Shown: positions 47,194 through 59,032 of the stretch, piece by piece | Layout: each line of letters starts with the position of its first letter | How positions within the stretch are numbered: the first letter of the stretch is position 1 | DNA from: Lasiosphaeris hirsuta | Taxonomy: Eukaryota > Ascomycota > Sordariomycetes > Sordariales > Lasiosphaeriaceae | Length of the DNA stretch: 64,000 nt | Direction: 5' to 3' | NCBI GenBank assembly: GCA_030549175.1 | Contig: JAUKUA010000010.1 | Location: 124,001 to 188,000 of the forward strand | Made by a program: the position numbers and the translations under genes | Notes under the pieces: model-generated | Told to the model about the DNA's origin: nothing | The model's database searches: none | What the model saw: only the letters and a program-made list of their open reading frames with translations

Positions 47194-47422
47194 TGTTCAA
47201 AAGGACCGCTTTAGTGAGCGTTATGTTGGTGGTCCTTCACATGAACACTGACATGACATGTTGTAATGGTAGTGTAAATAATTGTAAAGGATGGCCCGTT
47301 GGCACGCAGTCTGGAGGGCGCGCTGCTATTATATGGCAGTGCACCCCCTGTGGTCAATTGAGCGCAGGGACTGCGCACAACGGACTAACCTATCTGAGCT
47401 ATCTACATTCTTCCACGTAACA
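47194..47422 (-). repeat. solo small LTR-like repeat, 229 bases
   Basis: On the minus strand it runs from TGTTACGTGGAAGAATG to TCCTTTTGAACA, so it has TG...CA ends. It matches, in inverted orientation, the repeat split by element A at 8617-8673 and 25952-26120. It directly abuts the pogo remnant, suggesting insertion into that transposase, though no matching target duplication (TTGAG versus CCCTT) is seen. No internal retroelement sequence adjoins it. Confidence 0.65.
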
Positions 47423-48535
47423 CCCTTCTACCTTTTCGATCACACTCTTACACACTCAATTCACTACTTGTAACTACGTAACCACTGCTAATCGACCCGC
47501 CGCCATGTGACGAATCCAATGGTGCTATTAGATACTAACATTTCCTACATCTTCGTTGTCTATTTTTAATAAACAAAAGCCTGACCGTCCTATTCTAGCT
47601 AACAGCTTACTGGTAGACCTTCCGTCGGGCCCTATAGGTCTATAGAGTAGCCTGTCAGTTTAGCCTAGTGTGTCCTTATTGGTGGCTATCTGTCGTAAAG
47701 ATAACCTAGTGTATACCTTCATATATGTTAATCCCTTTAACTTTTGTTCGGTTTTAGTATTTCATTTGTTTAAACCGGGTGTGGAACTTATACATGGATA
47801 TTAAGGGGTAGTGTAAGGGCGACCCTGTGTTAGTGCCTGTAAATTAGACGTATTTTACTTTCTTCCATGTTTACCTAGACGGGGATATTATTGCGTTTAA
47901 CTGGATAAACATGACAGGTGTAGGTTACCAAACTCGCCTTATCGTCCCTTGAGGGGAATTTCACTAATATGCCTAGTGTTGTTATCACCACTACGTATCT
48001 GCTTCGGCTTGATGTAATAGTGTTAGAGCTTAAAGGAATTTTCAGCATAAAACGTTTTAGAATAGGAGATGATTAGGAGATTGGGAGGATCTTGGTGTAA
48101 GCGAGTGTAGCGCGCCGCTGCTATATAAGTATGGTGCAAAACTAGACGCAGGGTTTAGGGACCCCGCGTAACCGGACAGTGATGACGGCCATTAGAGAAG
48201 ATAACCAGCTCCAATATGCTGCTTGGAATACGTTAACATCTTCCACATGGAGGGAACTTCTGGACACTTGGACGAGCGCAGGTGGGAACTTGACAACAAA
48301 AGTCGATGTACGACTGAGGGTGCTTCAACTATGCGGGTTGGCGTTGGCGAGGGTCGAATTGGAGGTACTTGGTTTACGATTCCATTGCATGGTTAGGTAA
48401 CATCGGCGGGAAAGATAATACTTTATTTGAGCTTCAGCAGCCCCAGCTAGCCGCTAACTAACAAACACGTACAAAAATAAAGTAAACAGAAAATGCAGAT
48501 TATTACTACTGAAAAAAGAAGATAACTTGTCCAGC
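47423..48535. other. moderately AT-rich intergenic stretch
   Basis: Contains scattered TA-rich words suggesting mild RIP in 47540-48060, but no recognisable transposon domain or gene. It ends at the 3' side of the Hsp70-like gene. Confidence 0.4.
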
Positions 48536-51033
48536 CTAATAACCTTGGTCGATGTGGGAAGAGGAGAAATAGCCAGTGTATTCAGGTCCGTCAGACTTAG
48601 GCGACGGTGCTCTTCGCCGCTGCTCAGGTTGTTGCGGGCATGTCGGTAGGGCCAGTGCTGAGGCTAAGGAATTGGAGGGTTTTGGCGGCGGTCTCGTGGC
48701 AGGTCTCAATCGTACTGGCCCAGGAATCGACTGCAGCCCCCCCTCCCCTCGCCGGTGTCCCTGTGACTGTGAGGGGCCAGATCCCTCGGCTGGCTCGGAT
48801 GAAGACTCCCGAGACAAGACAGTGTTCCTCGGACGTTTCGTCGAGGGGCCAGATCTAGGATCAGGATTGCTGGTTGCCTTGGCCTTTCGCTTGCTTGGCC
48901 TATTCTGCTCTCTGAGGTTCCTTTGGGCAACACGGGCGGCGCGGGGTTTACGTTCGACGACGGACCCTTCTGCCTGCAGCCAGAGTCTGGAACCAGAATC
49001 GTAGTAGATGTTCATGGTGAGCCACGTTCGGAACGGTCCGTAATGGCCACGCTGACCTGGTTCTGTACCCCAGCGCCAGCAGGATTTTTCCACGACAAGA
49101 TGAGCGGTATCAGGCGAAGGACCCTCTTCTGCCGATAATCGCAGCCGGAACCACTCATCCTCTTGTGGTACGGCATCAAAAGTGTAGAGATCGTAGCAGC
49201 ATGACCTGGTATCCAACATATCGCCCTCGTTGTCGTTGTACTCAGGTGGGCAATTGACACATTCATCGGACGGCGGATGCTTCACGTTGTACAGAGGATC
49301 GACAACCAGTTTGAGTTCGTCGCCGGCCATGACATAGTGGTAGCGCTGGGCTTTGCGTCCTTGGTTGTAGAAGTGGTGTCCCTTCTTGAAAGGGATGTAT
49401 GCAGCGACGTTGTTCCACTGCCCCAACGGATTATCGCGGTGCTGGCGGATCTGAAGTCCCCAGGCTGCACCGCCTCGGTAAAAGTCTCCGAATGCTTGCG
49501 AGTTCACCGCGAGCTGAGAGGCCCCCATGGCGAGATGGCAGGATCTGTGGCGGCTGCCGGGGAAAGCGGCGGTGAAAATGAGGTGGTTCTTGATATCCTC
49601 CAGCTCGAGCTTGCGGGCGATCTTGTTGAGGCGGTCCTCGAAGAGCTTGTTCTTTGTCATGCCACCATGAACAAGCACAAAGAGAGGAAACCCGGATTGC
49701 TTCGACCTCAATATCGCGTCGGCCAGTTGCATTTCAAAACTCTCAAAGGGACCCTTCATCGATTTCTCAAACTGTTGGATGGCACGCGCAGCGCTGAGCT
49801 GAAAGGTATCCCTGATACGGTCTGTTCCTCCACGATTGTTTGGCCGATCCAAGACAATCTTGTACGACCACTCCTTGTCTCCGTACATGTCCGGTCTCAT
49901 CTTCTTCTTCTCGACGTTGAACTGGTCCAACATGTCTTGGAGCGACTCTGGATCGACCTCGACACCCCTGAGCTTCTTCATGATGGCCCTGGTGGCAAGC
50001 TTGGCGATGTGAAATTCCCACTCCTCGCTACCTCCAGAAATACCGACCGGGTCGGTTACGCGGCAATAGTGGAGGCCGTCGTCTGTGTTCCTGTATAGCG
50101 TGTATAATGCCGAGTTCTGTGACCCGGGGTTAGCTTCGGGCAGCAGTTGCTATGTATCGCACTCACAAAGCTCATGCCGCCAAAGTCGTTGGACAGAACA
50201 AAACAGCATCCTGACGCGTCAGGAGTGGTCAAGCGGAACTTGGCTCTCAGTGATTCGTCGGCGTGGTAGTACATGTGCTGAGCTTCCGATTCCAGGCAAA
50301 ACCGTATCATGTTGTTGTCTATTCCAAATGCCTTTGCAAAGATGCGCTGATACACGTTGATCTGGGGGTTACCTTCCCACTGGTCCGGAATGGTGAGATG
50401 GTAGCGGATGATGGGAAGGTGTCTGTGTGATTCGAGCTTCGACTGCGATAGTGCCGTGTCTAGATACCGCTTCAGGTACGCGAAGGCGGCGACGGCGACA
50501 TCCTCTAGGTAGCTCTTCCATCGCACCATCGTCTTTCTCAGCTTCAGGATGGGGACGCACTGCGGAGGTAGAGACAATCTTGTCGCCAGCACGTCGTCTA
50601 AGTCATCCAAAGATGCGGCATCTAGGTCATCCGCCATCTTGATCTTGTTGTCGTCCAGAGCAAGGACCGGGATGAGATACTTGAGCCTCGCGTAGCATCT
50701 ACTGGGATCTCTATCATCCTCTCCGTAATAGTATGGCTTCTCTTCGTCGCCATCGATCGGCACCATAACGTCGAAGTCTCCTGCGTCCAGTCGGAACTGG
50801 GTCCCATTGTGATTGTTCTCGATGGGGACGGGTTCCGTGCAGGCAGTTCCGTTCTCCACGGCGACGTATGCTGCTCGGAGACCACTGCTCCCATTGTCGA
50901 TGCCGAAGTAGATGCTGCCATGACATCACGCCACAGTTAGCATAGGGTCAACCCTAAATGGACTGGTGCTTCCGTTGTGTCGAGTTGCCATGACTTACCC
51001 ACCGGGCACAAGACGGCCGTCGACGCGAGGCAT
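48536..51033 (-). CDS. HSPA12-like Hsp70 ATPase-fold protein, 787 residues
   Basis: Exons are 50999-51033, 50167-50914 and 48536-50116. Introns of 84 and 50 bases have GTAAGT and GTGAGT donors and CAG acceptors. The start is the ATG at 51031-51033, placed so that a 35-base first exon feeds GIYFGIDNGSSG (residues 12-23), the phosphate-1 motif of actin/Hsp70 ATPases. NDFGGMSF (254-261) is phosphate-2 and VLVHGGMTKNKLF (408-418 region) the adenosine motif. The usual Hsp70 peptide-binding domain is replaced by a divergent region with a Cys cluster (CVNCPPEY, RSCCYD, about 547-568) and a basic, Ser/Pro-rich disordered tail (650-787) with KRKAK and TKRPR nuclear-localisation-like runs. Known relatives form large families in filamentous fungi, often beside incompatibility-type genes. 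Client and function are unknown. It is transcribed divergently from the zinc-finger gene at 52497. Confidence 0.88.
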
Positions 51034-52496
51034 CCTTGTTGAGCAGGTCAACTGCAACGCTTGGGAGAGAACAAGACGATGGATGGGTGGGGCGGCAGCT
51101 TGGCTTCTATCCGAACAAAACAAAACAAAAAGATTTGATCAAATGGATGACAGAGAATTGTGATGGAGAGAATAAGCCAGCCAAGATAGGGTCTGCACAC
51201 GCGCGAGATGTCAAGAGAACTGTGGGTTGCTTGGAAGCATGGGCGGAGGAGCCTGGCAGACGACTGAGTCTCGGGTCTTCAGACGCGGCTTGCAGAGCAT
51301 TTCCCCCCACTCGTTGGAAGCCTGGAGAGGAGAGCTGCCACGCTGGGGTTCCGCTCGGTACCGGGGACGAGGGGGTGAGCATTGCTACCTCAGGCATCAA
51401 GGCCTCTCTCTCTCCCAGAAAACTCGTATCGGCTGCGTAGCCCCGCTGGCTTCCCGCTCGGCCGCATCGAGATTGCCCTGGCCGCGAAAAAGAAAAAAAG
51501 AAAAAAAGGGATAATCGCATGCCATTTCGAAGTTCCAGCCTCGTCGTGAAATCTTTCGTTTCAGGGCTACCCCTGGACGAAACATATTAGGGTGTACATG
51601 TACAGCGGTAGCACTGTTTTGGAAAGCTGCCATTACCAGGGTTCACGGTGGCACCGGGAAGTTTCACGGCTATGTAAATCTAGCACACGTGTTGAATGGG
51701 AACATTCAAGTTTGGGAACATTCAAGTTTGCGAACGCATTGGCTCGTTATACGATCTTTTCCAAAGAACTGAGCTGTAAGGCCGATGATAATTTCCCAAC
51801 CCTGGTCAAGAATGAGCCAGAAGCGGACCCATGAACCGTCACCGATAATTCAGCTGCTTCTCCAGGGGGCACAGGCAAATCCTTGAATGCGGTCAGACCT
51901 GATTGCCACCGTTGCCCGCGTAAGCCACCAGTAAAATTAGTTTATGTCGCCTTCGAAGTGTGCAGTAGTTATTCGATGATTAGCTCGAAGATTGTGAAAA
52001 TATGGCAGTACCTTCTCACCAGATATACATACGGAGGGACGCCGGATATCTGGCACCGCAAGGCTCCGAGGTGGCGTCGCTAGCGCCCCAAGGCCGAGGC
52101 GCGACAGGGTACCGCGGCGTGGGAGATTACGAGGTGTTTCTAATTCCAACAAACGTATACCAAAGAACGGCGATGAAATGTTAGTGGCATCACCATTCCT
52201 CAAAATTTGGGGCCTTAGAGCCTCAGGTCTTCGATCATGGATGAGAAAAGGTAAACGCTGCAACTGACCCCGTTGGTCGCCCCTTTTCCTTTTCATCCCT
52301 TAGCATGCTTCTTCACCGACATAATCCAATTCCGCCGAGTACGTCTTGTTTTCCCAGATAGTTTGGCTCTCCCCCCGACGTTCTTGTCCGTCTCCATCAG
52401 CTCTTGTCTTCTTTTGTTCATGCGCGCTCAGGCTCGCAAGCTCTCCCCTCCGATACGTTCCTTTAGGCTAGAACCGTATCACGGGGCCCAGAGATC
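51034..52496. promoter_or_regulatory. divergent intergenic region between Hsp70-like and zinc-finger genes
   Basis: The 1463-base region separates two outward-facing starts. It holds a purine tract (51487-51509), a direct repeat of AACATTCAAGTTTG at 51701-51730, and pyrimidine-rich DNA at 52270-52420 typical of fungal core promoters upstream of the start at 52497. No gene is supportable within it. Confidence 0.4.
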
Positions 52497-53543
52497 ATGA
52501 CAGACGCCCTCGAACCCCTCAGCCTCACTATGGAGCACGAAGCAAAATACAATGCAATCAAGGAGAAACTTTGCGAGCTGGATCGCGAAGCACGAGACGC
52601 TTGTTACCAGCTGCTGGTTTTGCTTGTCCAGTCTCGGGACAAGGCAAACGTTCTCTCTGCAGAGTGGGACCATAGTTCAGACAAACTGTCGCCTTCAAAC
52701 CGGAAAGAGGTTTCCTCTCTCCTGCTGGGCTCTGGCGGTGTCTTCTTTCACGATGACGACGTCGTATTCGCCCTGAGCTTCAACTACACCAACGTCAACA
52801 ACGCTTACAACATTTCTGTCGATTTCGAAGCCGACCCCGACTCTTCGTGCTACCGGAGATGCCCCCAGGAGAACAAACCCTCCCCGCGGCAGAGATATCG
52901 ATCTGCAGCTCCCCCCTCCCCAAGCAACGCTACAAGCCCTGATACCCTTCGAGGTGTTCCGATTGCGGTGGACAGCCAACCTAAATCGTTCCCGACCGGT
53001 GGCCCCAACTCGGCCGGCGCAGTATACGACGACGACGGGCCCTTGGCCCAACAAACCTCCCAAACGCCCAAACGATGCTCTCGCATTGGAGATGGAGACG
53101 AATCGCCCAAGAGTTCGCCGGTATCCAGCCCAAGAAGCAGTTACAGTCACGACGACGCCGCTTCCGACCCCCGATCGCCATCGTTCAGTCCCGGCCCGGC
53201 CAGGTCGAAGCGACGATCAAGGGCACCCACTGGCCAGCGTAAACGCCGCCGAGTGGTAGACGACAACATGGAAGACAAGGGGCCCATATGTAGGGAGTGT
53301 GATCCGCCTCGCATAATCACGGACAAAACTTACTTCAAGCGTCATATGAGGCAGATGCACGGCGAGGATCAGGGCAAGGCATACCTGTGCCCGATCGAAG
53401 AGTCGGGCTCCATTTGCAACAAGGCTATCAGGGACATCAATAATGTCCGACGTCATCTAGTTAATAATCACAAGATGACGAGGCCGGATGCCAACAAGCT
53501 AGTGCACGCGCTCGAAATGGTTTCCGTCGAGGGGTTACCGTAG
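52497..53543 (+). CDS. C2H2-like zinc-finger protein with disordered middle, 348 residues
   Basis: One uninterrupted frame starts at ATG 52497 and ends TAG at 53541-53543. The N-terminal 110 residues are helical then beta-like (LCELDREARDACYQLLVLLV, DDDVVFALSFNYTNVNN). Residues 115-240 are Ser/Pro-rich and disordered, and a basic KRRSRAPTGQRKRRR run (238-252) is a likely nuclear signal. Two fingers follow: C265-x2-C268 with H283-x4-H288, and C298-x8-C307 with H320-x4-H325. The first Cys pair is C2H2-like and the second has a long inter-Cys loop, as in many fungal zinc fingers. A DNA-binding or chromatin role is inferred, targets unknown. It lies divergent to the Hsp70-like gene, so co-regulation is possible. 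Confidence 0.78.
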   Translation: MTDALEPLSLTMEHEAKYNAIKEKLCELDREARDACYQLLVLLVQSRDKANVLSAEWDHSSDKLSPSNRKEVSSLLLGSGGVFFHDDDVVFALSFNYTNVNNAYNISVDFEADPDSSCYRRCPQENKPSPRQRYRSAAPPSPSNATSPDTLRGVPIAVDSQPKSFPTGGPNSAGAVYDDDGPLAQQTSQTPKRCSRIGDGDESPKSSPVSSPRSSYSHDDAASDPRSPSFSPGPARSKRRSRAPTGQRKRRRVVDDNMEDKGPICRECDPPRIITDKTYFKRHMRQMHGEDQGKAYLCPIEESGSICNKAIRDINNVRRHLVNNHKMTRPDANKLVHALEMVSVEGLP

Positions 53544-54253
53544 AACCCGCAGGGACTGCGGCCAAGAGACCTCACAAGGCCGCCAAGAACAGGCATTGAG
53601 CTCGCTGGCTTGTCTGGTACAAGATTTGTTTGTTGTGTCCCTGGGTATGGCAGAGGCTGTGGTTTGCACCGCAGAGCTTGAGGGCAGCCGCAGGTGCCAA
53701 GTTGATGTTACCTGTACCTTATAATACATCCTTCTAGATTTCACCCTTCCATAGTGTCGTTATTGTGTCATGGTCATAGCAGCATTCTTAGCCTCGTCGT
53801 TGACAAATATGTGCTTAGATACCTTTAGCAAGGTGGCCATTCTCGTCATACCACAATCCTTCTCAGGCTCAGTTAAGTAGCTAATTACATGTAGGCCCGT
53901 CGCCCGTCGTCCTTCCCACAAACACAGCTCACTTCCGGTCGATGAGTTCCTCCTAAGATTCGTGCTGAATTGAAGCAGCTTTACAGTCCTCACAGAAGTA
54001 CAACGGGGTGCGGCGGTGGCGAAGACATCCGAGGTGCAACACACCCATCCAGCGCCTCCCAATCAACACGCTTGGATCACATCACTTCAGCACCACCTGA
54101 GGCACTATTGAGGGCCATCTGGTGTCGCTAAAAAAGAAACCCTTCCGGTCTGCAGCATAACAAATCACGAAAGCGTATTGTTATCATAGACATTGCTAGT
54201 GCACAGGCTGGTCTCCTGTCCCTGGAGGTGATCAGATGAGAGCAATCTTTCTG
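53544..54253. other. intergenic, no supportable gene
   Basis: A minus-strand frame at 53760-54062 lacks domain support. Nothing else is seen before the poly-C tract. Confidence 0.35.
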
Positions 54254-54271
54254 CCCCCCCCCCCCCCCCCC
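54254..54271. repeat. poly-C tract, 18 bases
   Basis: An uninterrupted run of 18 C. A similar run of about 14 C lies at 946-959. Such tracts are prone to length error in sequencing. Confidence 0.7.
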
Positions 54272-54340
54272 ACCCACCATTCATGATATTCAACAGTCCC
54301 GAACTCCTCCATTACAATACCATCCAAATAAAATGAGAAG

Positions 54341-54676
54341 GTAACGGTGCACTATGCAGATTGTCACTTTCCACGATGTACTTCCATTTTCCATTCACCA
54401 CCTTTGGGCCACACTACTGCCACGGTCGCACTCCATCGCAGTCAACCCAACACTATTGTCGCGATTGAAATCGCTCAAATCGTACGATCTCGCGGTGCGA
54501 TGACCTGGCTAGGCCATTGACTGGCTTCCCAATCCTCAAAATGGAAGTGCAAGGCCTCTAGCATGCGGGCCTTGCAGTGGTGTGGCTCGTATTCCTGGAT
54601 ATACCTTTTCTGCCGTTTTCAGGGTTATCTATGGCGAGCATAGTGGAAAGTGACAATCAGCATAGTGCACCGTTAC
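54341..54676. mobile_element. MITE-like element with 34-base TIRs
   Basis: GTAACGGTGCACTATGCAGA (from 54341) pairs with the complement of 54643-54676 over 34 bases with one mismatch (A/T at position 18). The 336-base element is non-coding. No certain target duplication flanks it. It differs in sequence from the MITE at 34943, so it is a separate family. Confidence 0.65.
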
Positions 54677-55930
54677 TTTCTTAATAAAATACTCAGCTTG
54701 GGGCATAAAACAACATGCCGTGACAAGAGACGCCACCTCGCCGCAGTTCCATCAAGCGCACTTCATGAAATGCATTGTGGTCATTGGGTGCACATCCACC
54801 GCCTGCTTCTTGAGCCGACCTCCTCTGCGATCCGGTCTGCGTTCCAATTGCGAGATCCTCATCAACGAAACCAACTTGGAGGGTCAAGACGGTGGCAAGG
54901 GCTGGATGGGTTCTTCCAGACGTGGGTGGCTGGATCCTCCACTTTCTCGGTGCCCAGTTTCGGTTGCCGGCTGACCAAAGTGTTGTGCGGGTACGAAAAC
55001 ACGGGCATGTAGGCACTTGTAGTTGTATTGCGGATTGTGCGAAAGGTGTGCAGAGAATTCAGTCGCTGCTAGTATCTACCTAGCAGACCATCTAGGGCGC
55101 CTAAGCGAGGAACTGTAGTGTAGGAGGTCCGCGGTTGAGAAAAGAGTAAGACGCCTGTTTTAGAACCGTGAATATTTGCTGTTGATATCTATGGTACATA
55201 GTACTGGTCAAAAGCCGTTTCTAGGCCTGACGAGCATCTCTTAGTAGTTATGATAGCAATTAGGGCGTACTAATAGATCGAAGGGTGAGTTGTTGAACTA
55301 AACCACTTTTCTTAAGAGGTGGGTGATACCGGTACAGTATCGATGGATTAGTCAAGTAGATGAGAAGATAGATAAGAGGATGGATGGACGGCGAATGGCT
55401 TCCTCGGGGCCCTAGCGTTGCCCATCTGGGCCTACATCTTGCGCCTGGCCAGGATCCATTTCTAAGGTCCTCCTCTTCGTCGCCAAATACACTCTACTTC
55501 ATGAAATACAGCACAATTGCCAGTATTTGCGTGATCTGAGTCAAGGTCCCAAGATAACCCTATTAGTGGGTGTCAAAAGCTTTTAGATATCTCCATCTAG
55601 TTGGTGAAACATTGACGCTAGGTATCACATTCGTTAGTAACATAAAGGTGACTCATGGCCACTGACATCCTGTTGGATTACAGCACCTGGATCAGTCAAT
55701 AATAGCCTCAATCGCTCGTTCCTTGTGGGAGCTTACCTGCAATCTTGGCAAAGGAAGCAGAGCCCCATGTGCTCAGGGGCTAAGGGTGAAGAGGGGGCGA
55801 TACGTGCCTGTGTGGCTACCGTGGCTAGGTAGGTACTGTCAGGTACCCAGGCGGGGGACTGATGATACACCAGGTCCTCAAAACGCTCTGTTAGGGATGC
55901 GGGACCTAATCATATTCACCATCTGCTTTA
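54677..55930. other. intergenic, no confident gene
   Basis: Overlapping frames on both strands at 54693-55016 are mutually exclusive and have no recognisable domain. The rest holds nothing I can support. Confidence 0.35.
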
Positions 55931-57177
55931 TGAACTTCACTAAAGCTGTATAATACTCACTATCTGGGTCCTTAGGCGATGCCAATAGCCCCTGAAGCAG
56001 AGCGATAACCCCCGAGAGACCAAAGTTATCTATACACTTAGCGACGCCATTACCTCTTTCATACACTTCCCGACGAAATAATCGTCGACATGGGTCTTGC
56101 GACCAAATCCGACTTTTTGCGCAAACCGGCGTGGAAGGGCCCTGGTGAAGCAAACTCCGAACCCTAGCAGTGAGCCACGCGAGTAACAACCCGTCGTGAA
56201 ACAGTGGCGCTCGGCCGTAAGACTTAAGCGCTGGCTGATTACCTTGTTCATATGGTTACTTATCATGATAACCGCCCCATCCTGCTCGGCAGAAGGGTTC
56301 ATTAGTCTGGGGTATCGCAGGATATCAACTTTGATGTCCTCCCTCTGGGATCTCAGATTCGGCGCCCTCACTCCGTACCTATATCTCGTCGCGGGCCTGC
56401 CGCGCGAGGACCCCGCCGGGCTTATTACCAACATTCTTCTCGCGAACCACTGCAGCTACGGCTTTTCTTTATCTACATCATCTATAACATCATGCTGACT
56501 ACCTTTTCGGCCCAGCCTGAGTTTAGCCGTGTATACCTGGTACGTAAATCTCTCCGCGTGTCTAAGTCTACAGGTATCCAGCGGTCCAATTACTTCATCT
56601 CACTTCCACTGCGCTACGTAATCCCGCTCTATCTCAGCTCCGCCATGCATTGGTTATTGTTGCAAAGTCTCTTTTGGCGCGCATCACGGCTTATTGCCCC
56701 AATGGCGAGATCGGTCCGTTGCATTCCTTCTTTACATATGCCTATAGTCCAATTGCCGCCATCATCATATGTGAGTCCGTACCTTGACCAATTTAGCGAG
56801 CTGAACGGCCAACACTCCTGCCAGCAACGTTGGTCGCTATTGCGTTACTTGCCGTTATTGTCGAACTTGGTTTTCGGCGATACGACGGCGTAATGAAAAT
56901 GGTTTCAACGAATAGCAGAGCCATTAGCGCCGCTTGCCATGTCTTGGCTGAGGATCGAGAAGACGGGTACCTGCTCCCGGTGCAATGGGGTGTTGTCTCT
57001 ATTAGCAAAAGTTGGGAGGTGTGCCTTCACAACCGCTTCCCGGCAGAGTGCAGGACTAGAAGAAGAGATGAGATACATCTAATGTTCAGAATCAGGGCTC
57101 GTAAGGCCGAACTGATTTGGTTCGCTCTTCTGCAGATACCTTCTGTCAAGGATCTGGATGGCCGTGACTTTGACTGA
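55931..57177 (+). pseudogene. DUF6536-family membrane protein relic
   Basis: The plus strand carries the C-terminal two thirds of this fungal membrane family in shifting frames: YTLSDAITSFIHF near 56035, then MGLATKSDFLRKPAW near 56092, KRWLITLFIWLLIM near 56228, LITNILLAN near 56418, FFIYIIYNIMLTTF near 56465, and RSNYFISLPLRYVIPLYL near 56583. Past a 58-base intron (donor GTGAGT at 56771, acceptor CCAG at about 56826) comes LLAVIVELGFRRYDG to SRAISAACHVL and LLPVQWGVVS, ending TGA 57175-57177. Two of the frame changes are single missing bases, at a C run near 56441 and a T run near 56677; others and stops lie upstream of 56196. Intact relatives are multi-pass membrane proteins of unknown function. 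The N-terminal domain is gone. Confidence 0.72.
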
Positions 57178-58900
57178 GATGAGCTTAGTCAGGATAACAC
57201 TAGCACCGTCCTCAAGGCTTGGTCAATGTAAATGTTGTATGCTGCCGTGCTCTGGTGCGTTAGGGGAGATATGTTATACGCGCGGCGATCAGGCACCACT
57301 TAGGAGCAAGGAATCACCGTGCGAGATCAGTGAGGCCTGCAAGGCATTTTGATGGCTGATGATCGAGGGGCTCCCTACAAGCATCCCGGCTGTCCATGCG
57401 TTCTTGGAGAATGGCGCGGTCGATTGGAACGTGACCATTACTTACCTTTCGCAAGCGTAGACGGAATTATGCCGAATCAAGAATGTTTCGGACAAACAGA
57501 TGCGCAGATTGGAGCAATATCTGGAGGGCTGAACTAGTAAGCCGGTTGATTCTCGGAATAGATGGCTCAAGGTTTACTAAGTTCAGTGCGTCAAATTCCA
57601 GCGAACTGTGGTCGTACGGGATAACTCATTGACCTCAACATCGCCGAGTCTAGAGCTGACAAGTCAAACAGGAGCCTAGATGAGTGCTCAACTACGTCGA
57701 GGGCTCAGGTCACCAAAACGGGCGATGCCAAGTCGAGCTTTACATATTGCGCAGCCCTTCGAATCTCGCTCCACTCTCTTAGCTTGCTTGTTCAAGTAGA
57801 AAGGGCTCTTCAGGTAAAATTAAATTACCACCACGCTATAGACTTACAGCCATCCCGTTTGATACTTTGCAAATGCCCATGTTCTCAAGTTGTGGCATAA
57901 TACTTTTTTTTCAACATTTCGCTTCACATTCGTCATTCCCTAGCCCTTGGCGTGCTACTATAAAGAAATTATGTACTAAATTTTGCATAAACTATGGCGT
58001 AACCTCCATTGTAAATAATATAGTCGAAGACCGTCTATGCCGATAGAACGTCGAAATTCCTCATTCCGAATGACCGACCATTTTATTTTATTTAAAGCTA
58101 CCTCCATTAGCATTCTTCACGGCCTTCATCTATCTCCTACTCGTAATTTTCGAGTGGGGTTGCCGCGGGTTCCTAACCTCATAAGGCTTTTCAAACTATT
58201 TTTATTCTGGATTTAAGCGATTTAATTGAATTGAATTGATGTTGAAAGTTCAGGATTTTCGTCGAATCCAGCTCTGCACGTGACTCTAGGAGGTCCTCCT
58301 TCCAAAGTCCAAGCCAAAAACTTCCTACCCTTCACAACTTTCCCGCCCTGCCAAAGGCACGTAAAAACTCCGTTGGAGAAAAGCCGCCTTCGTACTTGCG
58401 CGGACTGTGTCCACATTCTCTGCTCCACCTCTTGTGGGGCATTCCATTCCCCCGGGTCCATCCCAGGGTTTACTTCCCAGAGTGACCCTAGCCATAAATT
58501 CCCTGAAAAGGTCTAGCCACTTCTTGCCTGGCGTTGCATAAGCTGCACCGGTGATCCTCCGTTCAGGGGGGTTGGCAATGCCCTCGAGTTAAGCGGGCAC
58601 TTGAAGAGTTAAATCGCTACAATAATGTCAAATTGATTGTTCAGTTGACTGCAATTGACTACGATTGAGCAACCGTGTGTGTATGCCCCGCCTTTTCTTT
58701 GCTGATGGTCGTTGACAGCCCCTGATAGCCTTTGGTAGCCTTTGACAGCCTTGACAGTGGCGTGACTCAAAGGCGGTGGTGGAAATCGGAGACATAGAGC
58801 ACACCGGTACACCGAGACGCTCTCATAATATTTACCCGGGAATACAAGGGGAATCTTAGGCTTAGGTAGTACGCGGCAGCCCTTGCGGGTATAGCGCAAA
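57178..58900. other. intergenic with a dispersed repeat
   Basis: No supportable gene. At 58705-58770 there are repeated units of the type GACAGCC / GATAGCC / GGTAGCC, ending in CCTTTGACAGCCTTGACA, which is shared exactly with 186-203. Confidence 0.45.
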
Positions 58901-58919
58901 GGTTAAAAGATAATACCCC

Positions 58920-58932
58920 AATATATATAAAG
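58920..58932 (+). promoter_or_regulatory. TATA-like element of the amidohydrolase gene
   Basis: AATATATATAAAGG lies about 105-110 bases before the ATG at 59033 and is followed by a C/T-rich leader (TTCAGTTCCAAGCTCATCAC). Spacing and sequence suit a core promoter. Inference only. Confidence 0.45.
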
Positions 58933-59032
58933 GTCAGCTTGGCCTAATTTCAGTCACTGATTTAAATATCTTTTAACTTCAGTTCCAAGCTCATCACCCA
59001 CTTCTTACTAAACAAGGAACCTCTTTCGCAAG

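Noticed and set aside
49277..50098. 273-codon plus-strand frame
   Set aside because: Antisense to the Hsp70-like gene, crosses one of its introns and has no domain.
54693..55016. overlapping frames on both strands
   Set aside because: They are mutually exclusive, short and without domains; neither has supportive splice signals.
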